DNA of 64,000 nucleotides, taken from Rubidibacter lacunae KORDI 51-2. Its GTDB lineage: Bacteria > Cyanobacteriota > Cyanobacteriia > Cyanobacteriales > Rubidibacteraceae. Made by a program: the position numbers and the translations under genes. The stretch covers positions 124,001 to 188,000 of the forward strand of contig NZ_ASSJ01000049.1 of assembly GCF_000473895.1 (NCBI RefSeq). Direction: 5' to 3'. Shown piece after piece: positions 19,620 to 30,328 of the stretch (position 1 is the stretch's first letter; every line of letters starts with the position of its first letter). Below the pieces are notes generated by a model, which saw only the letters and a program-made list of their open reading frames with translations, was not told the origin of the DNA and did not search any database.

Positions 19620-20081
19620 TTTCGAACTCCCACCTCTTACCGGTCCGAATCGACCGGCATTTTCGCAACGAAAACTGAAACTCCACTAAGCAGATCTGGG
19701 GAAAACCATGAAAAAAATATAGATTCTTTTAACTAAGTTTCCGACTTCCGCACGATGCGGAGCTGAAATCTCCATTTCATGAACTTGCACACCCGTGCAA
19801 GAATACGCTGCATTTAAACTCCAACTATTCTTATTAAACACCACTTCTGCTCTTGTTTGTTTAGGAAAATTGTGTTTCCTGATTCAGGAAAACCGATGCT
19901 TCCATTCGGAAATTCCCATTGTTTTTCAGAGCCTTGTGCCAGTTTTTGAGGCGAACGCATCAATCGGTCCTCGAGAAAGGTTGCACTGCGCTGTCTGCAA
20001 CTGCCCTGCGGTAGCCTAGGAGCAGAACGTCCGGGAAATCTCGCACGATTTAACAGCAGGACTGCTTCACAAACGCCCGCA
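19620..20081. other. AT-richer intergenic region with a small hairpin
   Basis: No gene recognised. A clean 7-bp hairpin CTTGCAC-accc-GTGCAAG lies at 19784-19801, and the surrounding 300 bases are more AT-rich than the neighbouring genes, consistent with the promoter and leader of the radical SAM gene. Confidence 0.35.
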
Positions 20082-22703
20082 ATGACTGCCACGATTCATT
20101 CGTTACTAACGCCCGAGATTACGAAACCCGCCCGCTATCTCGGTAACGAGTTGGGTGCGCGACACAAGCCTTGGGAGAGCGCCGATGTGCGCTGGGTGCT
20201 GACCTATCCCGAGGTTTACGAGGTCGGTGCGTCCAATCTGGGACACATCATTCTCTATAACGTCCTAAACGCTCAGCCGCACCAACTGTGCGATCGTGCG
20301 TACCTACCTGCACCAGACTTAGCGGCAAAACTTCGGGCGACGGAGACGCCGCTATTTGCCTTGGAGTCGCGGCGATCGCTGACGGAATTCGACATTCTAG
20401 GCTTTAGCCTCAGCTACGAGCTGGGCGCGACGAACGTTCTCGAGATGCTGGACTTAGCAGGCATTGCATTGGTCTGGCAGGAGCGCGCTGAAGAGGCCCC
20501 TCTGATATTTGCCGGCGGTCAGACAGCAACTTCAAACCCCGAGCCCTATGCTGACTTCTTCGATTTCCTCGCTCTCGGCGACGGCGAGGAACTGCTGCCA
20601 GAGATTGGATTGATTTTGTCAGATGGCAAAGCAGCCGGACTGTCGCGAGAGGCACTTTTATTGGATCTGGCTCAGGTGCCGGGCGTTTATGTGCCGCGGT
20701 TCTATGCCGTATCCGATGACGGCGCCGTGCACCCGACGCGATCGGATGTCCCACCACGGGTCCTGCGGCGAGTAGCTCGACCGCTCCCTGCCTATTCGAC
20801 CGGATTGGTGCCCTTTGTGGAGACGGTCCACGATCGCCTGACGGTGGAGATCCGGCGGGGGTGCACGCGGGGCTGTCGCTTCTGCCAGCCGGGAATGCTG
20901 ACGCGACCGGCACACGATGTGGAACCCGAGCAAGTGGTCGACGCGATCGAGCGCGGGATGCGGGCAACTGGATATAACGAGTTTTCACTGCTGTCGCTGA
21001 GCTGCTCGGATTACTTAGCGCTGCCGGCAGTAGGGATGGACATCAAAAACCGCCTTAAGGACGAAAATATTTCCCTGTCCTTACCCAGCCAGCGGGTCGA
21101 TCGCTTCGATGAGAATATCGCTCACATCATCGGGGGCATCCGTAAAAGCGGTCTGACCTTCGCGCCGGAAGCGGGAACGCAGCGGATGCGAGACGTAATC
21201 AACAAAGGGTTGACCAATGAAGAGTTATTGCGCGGCATCAAGACGGCCGTCGAGCAGGGTTGGGATAAAGTCAAACTCTATTTCATGATCGGGTTGCCGG
21301 GTGAGACAGATGCAGATGTGATTGGCATTGCCGAGACCATTCGCTGGTTGCGTCGCGAGTGTCGCGCCCCCAAGCGCCGCCGCCTAGATTTCAACGTCAC
21401 GATTTCAAATTTCACTCCCAAACCGCATACGCCGTTCCAGTGGCACTCGGTTTCAACGGCGGAATTTCTGCGCAAACAAGCGTTGCTGCGCGCTGAGTTC
21501 CAAATGATGCGGGGTGTCAAGGTCAATTTCACCGACGTCCGCATTTCGGCAATGGAAGATTTTGTCGGTCGTGGCGATCGCCGCTTGGCACCGGTGGTAC
21601 GGCGCGCGTGGGAGCTGGGAGCCGGTATGGATTCCTGGTGGGAAAGCTTGGACAAAGCCTTCGGAGCCTGGGAGCAGGCAATTGGCGAAGCGGGCTTGGA
21701 CTGGAAATACCGCCAAGTAGATGCAGGCGAGTGGGACGTTACAGCCGCGCTGGCAGCGGACGGCGATCGCGAGCGGCTGTTGGATGCCCCGCTGCCGTGG
21801 GACCACATCGACTCGGGCGTAGACAAAGGCTGGCTCAAAGCCGATTTGCAGAGAGCCTTGGAGGCCGCTACGGTGCCGGATTGTTCATACGAAGGCTGCT
21901 CCCAATGCGGGGTTTGTGGGCTGGACTTCGGGCACAACATCGTCGTTGAGCCGCCGCCGATCCCGACATTTGCCGGACACTCTCGATCGGACTGCCCGCG
22001 CGTGCAGCGGTTGCGGATGCGGTTTGGCAAAGTCGGTGCGATGCGGCTGATCAGTCATCTGGACTTGGTGCGCCTGTTCGATCGGGCGGTGCGGCGGGCA
22101 AGTTTGCCGATCGCGTTTACCAACGGCTACCATCCAGGGCCGCGCATTTCCATTGCCAATGCGCTGTCGTTGGGAGCAACGGGGAGCGGCGAGATCGTCG
22201 ACTTCGACCTAAAAAACCGAATGGAGCCCGAGCAATTCCGCCAGCAGCTGGCCGCACAGCTTCCGCCCGAAATTCCACTCCACAACATTGAGGAAGTCAG
22301 TCTCAAGGCATCGGCCACGAGTTTGCTGGAGCGCGCCGAATACCAGGTCGCGATCGCGGCAGCTGACGTCAAGCAATCTGCTGCTGCCGAACAATGGCTA
22401 GCGTGGGTGCGCGCGATCGTCGAGCGAGCGGACATTCCCTGGGAGAAAACCGCTAAGTCAGGCAAAGTCAGGGAGGTTAATTTACGCGATCGCCTCTACG
22501 ACCTCGAATTGTTGTCAGTCGTAGAAGGCGTCGCGACGCTGCGTTACATTGGCAGCTGTCGCAATGACGGCACCTTGCTGCAGCCGGACCACCTGACGAT
22601 TATGTTTGAGCGCGTCGGCGATCGCGAGTTCCAGCTCCAACACGCCCACCGCCACCAGCTGTTTTTGCGAGCCGATTCGGAAGAGCCGTCAACAGATTCC
22701 TAG
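20082..22703 (+). CDS. B12-binding-like/radical SAM protein with C-terminal DUF2344 domain
   Basis: 873 residues. The N-terminal ~200 residues form a cobalamin-binding-like domain (VRWVLTYPEVYEVGASNLG; DILGFSLSYE). The radical SAM core has the cluster motif RRGCTRGCRFCQPG (Cys-x3-Cys-x2-Cys, about residues 261-268) and FAPEAGTQRMRDVINKG. Around residue 610 there is a second Cys-rich motif, CSYEGCSQCGVCG, and the last 230 residues are the DUF2344 domain (MRFGKVGAMRLISHLDLVRLFDRA). This two-domain fusion matches the paired TIGR03960 and TIGR03936 families, found near ribosome or RNase E/G genes in many bacteria and implicated in RNA modification by inference only. trmB follows 213 bases downstream. 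Confidence 0.85.
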   Translation: MTATIHSLLTPEITKPARYLGNELGARHKPWESADVRWVLTYPEVYEVGASNLGHIILYNVLNAQPHQLCDRAYLPAPDLAAKLRATETPLFALESRRSLTEFDILGFSLSYELGATNVLEMLDLAGIALVWQERAEEAPLIFAGGQTATSNPEPYADFFDFLALGDGEELLPEIGLILSDGKAAGLSREALLLDLAQVPGVYVPRFYAVSDDGAVHPTRSDVPPRVLRRVARPLPAYSTGLVPFVETVHDRLTVEIRRGCTRGCRFCQPGMLTRPAHDVEPEQVVDAIERGMRATGYNEFSLLSLSCSDYLALPAVGMDIKNRLKDENISLSLPSQRVDRFDENIAHIIGGIRKSGLTFAPEAGTQRMRDVINKGLTNEELLRGIKTAVEQGWDKVKLYFMIGLPGETDADVIGIAETIRWLRRECRAPKRRRLDFNVTISNFTPKPHTPFQWHSVSTAEFLRKQALLRAEFQMMRGVKVNFTDVRISAMEDFVGRGDRRLAPVVRRAWELGAGMDSWWESLDKAFGAWEQAIGEAGLDWKYRQVDAGEWDVTAALAADGDRERLLDAPLPWDHIDSGVDKGWLKADLQRALEAATVPDCSYEGCSQCGVCGLDFGHNIVVEPPPIPTFAGHSRSDCPRVQRLRMRFGKVGAMRLISHLDLVRLFDRAVRRASLPIAFTNGYHPGPRISIANALSLGATGSGEIVDFDLKNRMEPEQFRQQLAAQLPPEIPLHNIEEVSLKASATSLLERAEYQVAIAAADVKQSAAAEQWLAWVRAIVERADIPWEKTAKSGKVREVNLRDRLYDLELLSVVEGVATLRYIGSCRNDGTLLQPDHLTIMFERVGDREFQLQHAHRHQLFLRADSEEPSTDS

Positions 22704-22916
22704 AGATCTCTTATGAACCTGCTGGCAAGTGCCCGCATTGGGTTCGGTTGGCTCGAGCAGGACTGCAACCATCATCAGGTAGAGAGAGAACGGGCGTGGT
22801 GTCCGAGGGTGGCGGCGATCGCGACCTCCACTTCGCACTTCGCCGCCCCGGTTGGCACAATGCGATTGTGATGTACGAGCCAATCAGATTCGGTCGCCAG
22901 TTCCAAGGAGAGATCT

Positions 22917-23588
22917 TTGATCTACAGCCGCGATAAAAAGCTGCGCGTGCGCCAGCACGTGAACCCGCTCGCTCAAAAGTACCAAACGTCTTTCGAACCG
23001 CCTGACTGGAGTGCAATCTATCCAGCCAGTCACCAACCGCTGTTTCTCGACATCGGCAGCGCTCGGGGATGGTTTCTGTTGGAGATGGCGCAGCGATCGC
23101 CCGACTGGAACTACCTCGGTTTAGAGATTCGCCAACCCCTGGTTGATGAAGCCAACCGCCGCAAGACTAACCTCGAGTCGAGCAATCTGCATTATTTGTT
23201 TTGCAACGCTAACATCGCTCTGCCCGCTCTGTTGGCATCGCTCCCGCCGGGTGCGTTGAACTACGTTGCGATTCAGTTTCCCGATCCCTGGTTCAAGAAC
23301 CGCCACGCGAAGCGCCGAGTCGTGCAACCCGACCTCGTTACTTCCCTGGCCATGTATATGAGCGACGGCGGAACTGTTTTCTTACAATCCGACGTGCGCT
23401 GCGTTGCCGAAGAGATGCGCGATCGCTTTGCAGCCAGTCCTCACTTTCAGCCGACCAGTGCTAGCTGGCTGCCGGAAAATCCGTTAGAAATTGTCACCGA
23501 GCGCGAGCGCTCTTGCCAGGATCGCTGTTTGCCGATTTACCGCCTGCTGCTGCGTAAATGTCGTATTGGGGTGCCGGGATCGGCCTAG
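22917..23588 (+). CDS. trmB: tRNA (guanine-N7-)-methyltransferase
   Basis: 223 residues from a TTG start six bases after AAGGAG. It carries the SAM-binding motif FLDIGSARGWFLLEMA (about residue 43), GLEIRQPLVDEANRR, and the diagnostic QFPDPWFKNRHAKRRVV motif that positions the substrate G46. TrmB makes m7G46 in the variable loop of tRNAs in the cytoplasm. The gene lies between a radical SAM gene and the carotenoid genes with no obvious operon link. Confidence 0.92.
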   Translation: MIYSRDKKLRVRQHVNPLAQKYQTSFEPPDWSAIYPASHQPLFLDIGSARGWFLLEMAQRSPDWNYLGLEIRQPLVDEANRRKTNLESSNLHYLFCNANIALPALLASLPPGALNYVAIQFPDPWFKNRHAKRRVVQPDLVTSLAMYMSDGGTVFLQSDVRCVAEEMRDRFAASPHFQPTSASWLPENPLEIVTERERSCQDRCLPIYRLLLRKCRIGVPGSA

Positions 23589-23716
23589 CCCTTTCAACAA
23601 TCGCCTAACGCTCGGCTAGCGATCGCGACCGAACCCGTCGCTTGCCGGAGGGTTGTCCGGCTTGTGTAACGGAATGCAAAGTATAATAAATTGCGGTTGT
23701 GGCTCATGGGTGGTAA

Positions 23717-25147
<1,431 letters not shown>

Positions 25148-25336
25148 GCGAGCACCCGATCCTGCCTCGCAAGTCGCCCCTGCTCGACTCGAAGGCCCCG
25201 ATGTTTGTTCGAAAAATTACGCTCGGACCTTACCTCGGACGTCGCTAAGCGTCGAAATAATGGGAGAATCTTTGAGTGGCTTTCTGAAGGCATCTAGCTA
25301 TGGTGTAGCTGCTCGTCCCTCAACCGCCCGCGATGA

Positions 25337-26260
25337 ATGCTGCAATTGACAAGACTCCAGCCGCCCCGATCGCTAGCCTCTACTTCTGATGCCTACGAAT
25401 ACTGTCGTCGGGTCACGGCGGAGTACTCAAAAACGTTTTACCTCGGCACCATGCTAATGCCGCCGGAAAAGCGTCGGGCCATTTGGGCTATATACGTATG
25501 GTGTCGGCGGACGGATGAGTTAGTTGACGGCCCCAATGCTAGCCAGACGACGCCGGAAACGCTCGACTGCTGGGAAGAGCATCTCAACTCGATTTTTGCC
25601 GGCCGTCCGATTGACGCTCCGGACGTCGCTCTCGTAGACGCGCTCGAACGGTTCCCGATCGAGATCCAGCCGTTTCGCGACATGATCGACGGCCAGCGGA
25701 TGGATCTCTACCGCAGCCGCTACGAAACCTTCGAAGAACTGCGCCTGTACTGCTATCGCGTGGCAGGTACAGTTGGGCTGATGTCCAATGCCGTGCTGGG
25801 TTTCGACGATTGCCTGCGCACCGCACCATGGGCAACAGCAACACCAGAGCCAACCGACGAGGCGATCGCGCTGGGAATTGCCAATCAGCTGACAAACATC
25901 CTGCGCGACGTGGGCGAGGACGCGCAACGCGGGCGCATTTATCTGCCCCTTGAAGACCTAGCGCTGTTTGACTATAGCGAAGGCGACCTCTTGACCGGTA
26001 TCAATGACGAACGTTGGCAAGGGTTGATGCAATTCCAGATCCGGCGAGCGCGGAAGTTTTACGCTGAAGCCCAGAGAGGGATTAGCAAGCTCAGTGCCGA
26101 CGCTCGCTGGCCGGTGTGGGCGGCGCTGATGCTATATCAGGGTATTTTGGGCGTGATCGAGCGTAACAATTACGACGTGTTCTCGCAGCGGGCTTACGTG
26201 GCGCAGTCGAAGAAATTCTTATATTTGCCGATCGCCTGGTTGCGAGCGCAAGCTCTGTAA
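25337..26260 (+). CDS. crtB: Phytoene synthase
   Basis: 307 residues. The two Asp-rich prenyl-binding motifs are present: RRTDELVDGPNA (DELVD, about residues 57-61) and LTNILRDVGEDAQRGRIYLP (DxxxD, about residues 186-190). SKTFYLGTMLMPPEKR and YCYRVAGTVGLMS are also typical of squalene/phytoene synthases. It condenses two geranylgeranyl diphosphates to phytoene, feeding CrtP encoded just upstream. The products supply the carotenoids needed by the OCP encoded at 48.7 kb. Confidence 0.95.
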   Translation: MLQLTRLQPPRSLASTSDAYEYCRRVTAEYSKTFYLGTMLMPPEKRRAIWAIYVWCRRTDELVDGPNASQTTPETLDCWEEHLNSIFAGRPIDAPDVALVDALERFPIEIQPFRDMIDGQRMDLYRSRYETFEELRLYCYRVAGTVGLMSNAVLGFDDCLRTAPWATATPEPTDEAIALGIANQLTNILRDVGEDAQRGRIYLPLEDLALFDYSEGDLLTGINDERWQGLMQFQIRRARKFYAEAQRGISKLSADARWPVWAALMLYQGILGVIERNNYDVFSQRAYVAQSKKFLYLPIAWLRAQAL

Positions 26261-26359
26261 CTTGGGGCAGCTCTGGCACGGTGCTCGGTGAGAGTGCGTT
26301 CGCTAGAGTGTGAGAGAATCGGGCGGGCTTGCGAGCAGCAGTTGCGTGGGAGGGAAACG

Positions 26360-27967
26360 GTGCGCTTGTTTAAAACCGTTGCCGGGCTGCGCTGCGAATT
26401 GGCGCGCGTGCGGCAACAAGGAGATACAGTCGGATTCGTACCGACGATGGGTGCGCTTCACGCTGGCCACGATTGCCTCATCGAGCGCGCGATCGCCGAA
26501 ACGGATTGCACTGTCGTTAGTATTTTTGTCAATCCGTTGCAATTTGAGCCCGGTTCGGATTTCGAACGCTATCCGCGCGATTTGGTCGCCGACTGTTGTC
26601 ATTGCGAGCACTTGGGCGCGCGCATTATCTTCGCGCCGGAGGCCGGAGAACTTTACGGGAACAATGCCGACGGCTTCGGTTGCGAGGCAGGGGGGGCAAC
26701 TCGCAATCCGACTCGCGTGCTGCCTCCACCAGAGATGTTACGCGTGCTATGCGCGCCCTATCGACCGGGGCACTTTGAAGGCGTTGCTGATGCAGTTATT
26801 CGGCTCTTAAACATCGTGCAACCAGACACAGCGTATTTTGGCGAAAAGGATGCTCAGCAGCTAGCAATTGTGCGGTTGTTGGCATCGGATTTAAAAGTAC
26901 CGGTAGATATCCGCTCGGTCGAGACGGTGCGCGAACCGTCGGGGCTGGCATGTAGCTCGCGCAATCGTTACTTAACGTCGGGACAGCGGGCGGCGGCGGC
27001 GGCGATCGCCTACAGTCTCAATAAAGCCTGCCATGCCTTCGGAGCTGGGGAACGCAACAGTAATGTCCTCGCGTCCCTCGTCAAGCGCGAACTCGCCACG
27101 GTTCCAGAGTTGCGCGTGGAATATGTGGAGCTGGTCCACCCGCAGACGCTTGCGCCCCTGGCGGAGATCGCCGATCGCGGCTTGTTGGCAACGGCCGTGT
27201 ATTTAGGGGATACGCGCTTGATCGACAACGTATTGCTGCGGCAGCGCCGTCCGGTGGTGGCGATCGACGGTCCGGCCGGCGCGGGGAAATCCACCGTGAC
27301 GCGGCGAGTGGCGAGCAAGTTGGGCTTGCTGCATTTGGATACGGGGGCGATGTACCGTGCGGTAACGTGGTTGGTACTCGAAACTGGTGTCGCCCTCGAC
27401 GATGAAGCGCGGGTTGTCGAAACGATCGCTCCAGCAGCCATCGAACTAGTTCCGGCCGCGACGCCCGACGAGCCCGCCCGCACTTACATCAACGGCAAGG
27501 ACGTCACCGAGGCGATTCGCACGACGCACGTGACTCAGCACGTGTCGCAGGTGTCGGCGCTGCCGGCCGTAAGGCGCATGCTGGTGGCGCGGCAGCAGCG
27601 CTACGGCGATCGGGGCGGGATCGTTGCCGAGGGGCGCGACATCGGTACCCACGTGTTCCCGGATGCCGAGCTGAAAATTTTCCTGACAGCCTCCCTGCCA
27701 GAGCGCGCCCGCCGTCGTGCCCGGGATCTAGAGCAGCAGGGTCGCGCGCCGGTCGACCTCGCCCAACTCGAAGGCGAGATCGCCCGCCGCGACGACTACG
27801 ATCGCTCCCGCGCCGTGGCACCCCTGACCAAAGCCGACGACGCGATCGAATTGCTGACCGACAACCTCAGCCTGGTGGCCGTCGTCGATCGCATTGCCCA
27901 ACTCTACCGCCAGCACCTCGTACCGCCAAGTTCGTCCGAGCAGCGTTCGCACCGATATCGGGAATAG
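26360..27967 (+). CDS. panC-cmk: Bifunctional pantothenate synthetase/cytidylate kinase
   Basis: 535 residues. GTG 26360 is chosen because GGGAGGGAAACG precedes it and homologues begin at (M)RLFKTV; the frame extends further upstream without a ribosome site. The PanC half (residues 1-290) has VPTMGALHAGH, VFVNPLQF, GEKDAQQL and SSRNRYL. The Cmk half (about 295-525) has the P-loop AIDGPAGAGKSTVTRR, LDTGAMYRAVTW and AEGRDIGTHVFPDAE. The enzyme joins pantoate to beta-alanine for CoA synthesis and phosphorylates CMP/dCMP. The fusion is a known cyanobacterial trait and both active sites look intact. Confidence 0.95.
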   Translation: MRLFKTVAGLRCELARVRQQGDTVGFVPTMGALHAGHDCLIERAIAETDCTVVSIFVNPLQFEPGSDFERYPRDLVADCCHCEHLGARIIFAPEAGELYGNNADGFGCEAGGATRNPTRVLPPPEMLRVLCAPYRPGHFEGVADAVIRLLNIVQPDTAYFGEKDAQQLAIVRLLASDLKVPVDIRSVETVREPSGLACSSRNRYLTSGQRAAAAAIAYSLNKACHAFGAGERNSNVLASLVKRELATVPELRVEYVELVHPQTLAPLAEIADRGLLATAVYLGDTRLIDNVLLRQRRPVVAIDGPAGAGKSTVTRRVASKLGLLHLDTGAMYRAVTWLVLETGVALDDEARVVETIAPAAIELVPAATPDEPARTYINGKDVTEAIRTTHVTQHVSQVSALPAVRRMLVARQQRYGDRGGIVAEGRDIGTHVFPDAELKIFLTASLPERARRRARDLEQQGRAPVDLAQLEGEIARRDDYDRSRAVAPLTKADDAIELLTDNLSLVAVVDRIAQLYRQHLVPPSSSEQRSHRYRE

Positions 27968-28638
27968 AGTCCCTCGCTCTGCCAAAGCGCCTCCGAACGC
28001 GCGTACGGAAATAGAGAACAGGCGATCGCGACCGACTTGCTCCAGTCGCGCGGCCGAAGCGCGATCGCCGCTGCCACCGTCAGACTTGCTAGCGACGCAC
28101 TCCAACCTAGCCCGCGTCCCAGGAGCTGGGCGATCTTGCGATCCGATGAAAATACCGGACTGAGGCGTTTGCGTCGGTCGGCGGTAAGCTGGCACATGGG
28201 GAATCGATCTTCGGTCAAGGGCGCGATCGATGCCGTAGCTGACGGAGTACCTAAAGGCTCCAACCAACTGCAAGCAGTTTGTCTGCGTTCAGATTGCTCG
28301 AATAGCAGTGGACGAATTGCACGCAAACGCTGCTTTCACCGGCGCACGAGGCCGCTCGCTTGACCGATCCGTGTCGGACGACGCCGAAGGCGAAGATGCC
28401 CGGCACGCTGGTTACCTGCAATAGTCGGATTGCGGGCGAGCGTACAGCCGGAAATGTGTCCAGTCTCTGGATCGTGCAGGTCGCCGACCGTGAAGTGAAA
28501 CCGCGCTCTTCGCGGCGGCTCGAGTCGCACAGCCCACTCGGGATGGGGGAAGACAAAAAGGCAAGTTAAATGGTTGTGGTAGCATGCTTTGCGGCTCGAT
28601 CGATTAAATGCTCGGCTTGGTTGCTCGGATGAAGACTT
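27968..28638. other. Intergenic region without recognisable genes
   Basis: Overlapping frames on both strands are open only because the DNA is GC-rich. None carries a family motif. No strong terminator is visible after panC-cmk. Confidence 0.35.
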
Positions 28639-29952
28639 ATGGGTGCGACCTTTGTCAACCACCACGTGAGAAGCGATCGCCGCGAGCCCGTGGAGCAGGC
28701 CGTGCAAACCCTCTCTGAGGCGGGGGCATACCTCTCGACAGCTCGACAGGGTTGGGTTTCCATCTTCGACCAAGCTGTGGAAGAGCAGTTTGACGAGAGT
28801 GGGGTCGAGCAGTTTACCCGACAGCTCTCGGCTCAACTTGAGTCCATCGCAATTGGAGTTGTTGTTAGCGATAGCGACTCGATTTTGCTATGGATCTACG
28901 GCCGCGATCGCCAACAGCTCCATTACGTTCTGGAACCCTCCCACAAGTCACACGACAGCAAAGCTCTTTGCACGGCATTGCAACATTGCAGTAGCACCGG
29001 GGCATCGTTCGAAGACTTCGCTGCCGTTTGCCGTCGCCAATACGAGTTTGCGGAGGATTGCTGGGGCGACCTGGCCGAACTTCTGGGTATTCCGCGTGCC
29101 TTTGCGGATCTGGACTACACTTCCATCGCGGATGGGGAATTTGATGAAGTGGGGCTCGTGGCGAGTGACCTCCTCGCCGTTGGTGAGATTGAGTCGTCAG
29201 GGGGTCGTGCACTCCCGGCAGGTCTCTCTAGTGTTGGCGAACAGTATCTGCTCGCAGTTCAACAGCAGCGGGGATTGTCGCCGGCTCCAGGCGGGCAGCT
29301 TCCCAATGAGTCCCCGCTCGTCGAAGCTGTCCGATCGGGAAATGTCGCTCGGGTACGATCGCAGCTAGCTGCAGGAGCGAATGTCGAGACCACCAACTGG
29401 GAGCAATCGGCAACTTTGCTAGCGATCGCGGCTGGAGAAGGTCATCTCGAACTCGTCGATCTACTACTGGCAAGCGGAGCCCAAATCAACTTTGAGTACG
29501 ATCCCTGGAGTCTTCAACCACAGAGACCCCTAGCATCTCCCCTAGAATGTGCGGCTAGAGGCGGGCACGAAGCCATTGTTGCGCGCTTGCTTGCCGCCGG
29601 AGCAGAGCTTGGAGCCGGCCGCAGTGCTCTGTACGCCGCTGTTGTTGGTGATTGCGCCCCTCTGGTCCGCATGTTGCTGGCAGCCGGAGCCGACCCCAAC
29701 GGAGACGACCCCAAAATGCCACTCGGAATGGGCATGACATTGTTGATGAGTGCAGCTCAGCTGGGCGCAGTCGAAGTCGCGATCGCCCTCCTCGAAGCAG
29801 GCGCAGACCCCAACCGTCGCGATGAGGAAGGCTGGACTGCTCGCTGCCATGCCCAGCGTTACGGGCAAGTGCAGTCTTGCAACTGCTGGACAGGCACTCT
29901 CAAACTCCACCCAAGCGGTAACCTTATGCGGCAAGAACTGACGCGGAACTGA
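28639..29952 (+). CDS. Ankyrin-repeat protein
   Basis: 437 residues. The N-terminal ~220 residues are acidic and of no family I recognise (SIAIGVVVSDSDSILLWIYG; FAEDCWGDLAELLGIP). From about residue 230 there are four to five ankyrin repeats: SPLVEAVRSGNVARVRSQLAAGA, SATLLAIAAGEGHLELVDLLLAS, SPLECAARGGHEAIVARLLA, SALYAAVVGDCAPLVRMLLAAGADP, TLLMSAAQLGAVEVAIALLE. The final helix pair is degenerate and ends in a short unrelated tail (CNCWTGTLKLHPS), which suggests a late frameshift or a naturally divergent end. It should be a cytoplasmic protein-binding scaffold; its partner is unknown. Confidence 0.8.
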   Translation: MGATFVNHHVRSDRREPVEQAVQTLSEAGAYLSTARQGWVSIFDQAVEEQFDESGVEQFTRQLSAQLESIAIGVVVSDSDSILLWIYGRDRQQLHYVLEPSHKSHDSKALCTALQHCSSTGASFEDFAAVCRRQYEFAEDCWGDLAELLGIPRAFADLDYTSIADGEFDEVGLVASDLLAVGEIESSGGRALPAGLSSVGEQYLLAVQQQRGLSPAPGGQLPNESPLVEAVRSGNVARVRSQLAAGANVETTNWEQSATLLAIAAGEGHLELVDLLLASGAQINFEYDPWSLQPQRPLASPLECAARGGHEAIVARLLAAGAELGAGRSALYAAVVGDCAPLVRMLLAAGADPNGDDPKMPLGMGMTLLMSAAQLGAVEVAIALLEAGADPNRRDEEGWTARCHAQRYGQVQSCNCWTGTLKLHPSGNLMRQELTRN

Positions 29953-30328
29953 ATATTAGGGGCGTGGCGGAGCGATTGCACTACCGCCGTCGCCACGCCC
30001 ATAGCGTTACGCTCCCCGCTGCAAACACAACGAGTTCAGTTGACGTGAGTTCGACAGTGCGTGATGGCGGGATCCCTACTGGAAAAGGCTTTTCGAGATC
30101 GCAATGTGATTGCTTTTTCTCAATAGTTTCTATTGCATGCGAAATGCTACCCCTATTCTCAACTAAAGAGTTTGCTGCGACTAAACTACGACTACTTTGA
30201 TATTCGATCCCCTCTTGGCAAGGGTTTCAGCAGTCGGTTCTATCGAACTTACATCAGTTGTCAATGCCCCCGACAACCTCGCTAGCATGACTCGTTAGCA
30301 TGATAGGCGTCCCCAATTCCCCGCTGTA
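29953..30328. other. Intergenic region upstream of uvrC
   Basis: AT-rich toward 30100-30300. No gene, hairpin with T-run, or repeat is evident; it presumably holds the uvrC promoter. Confidence 0.35.
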
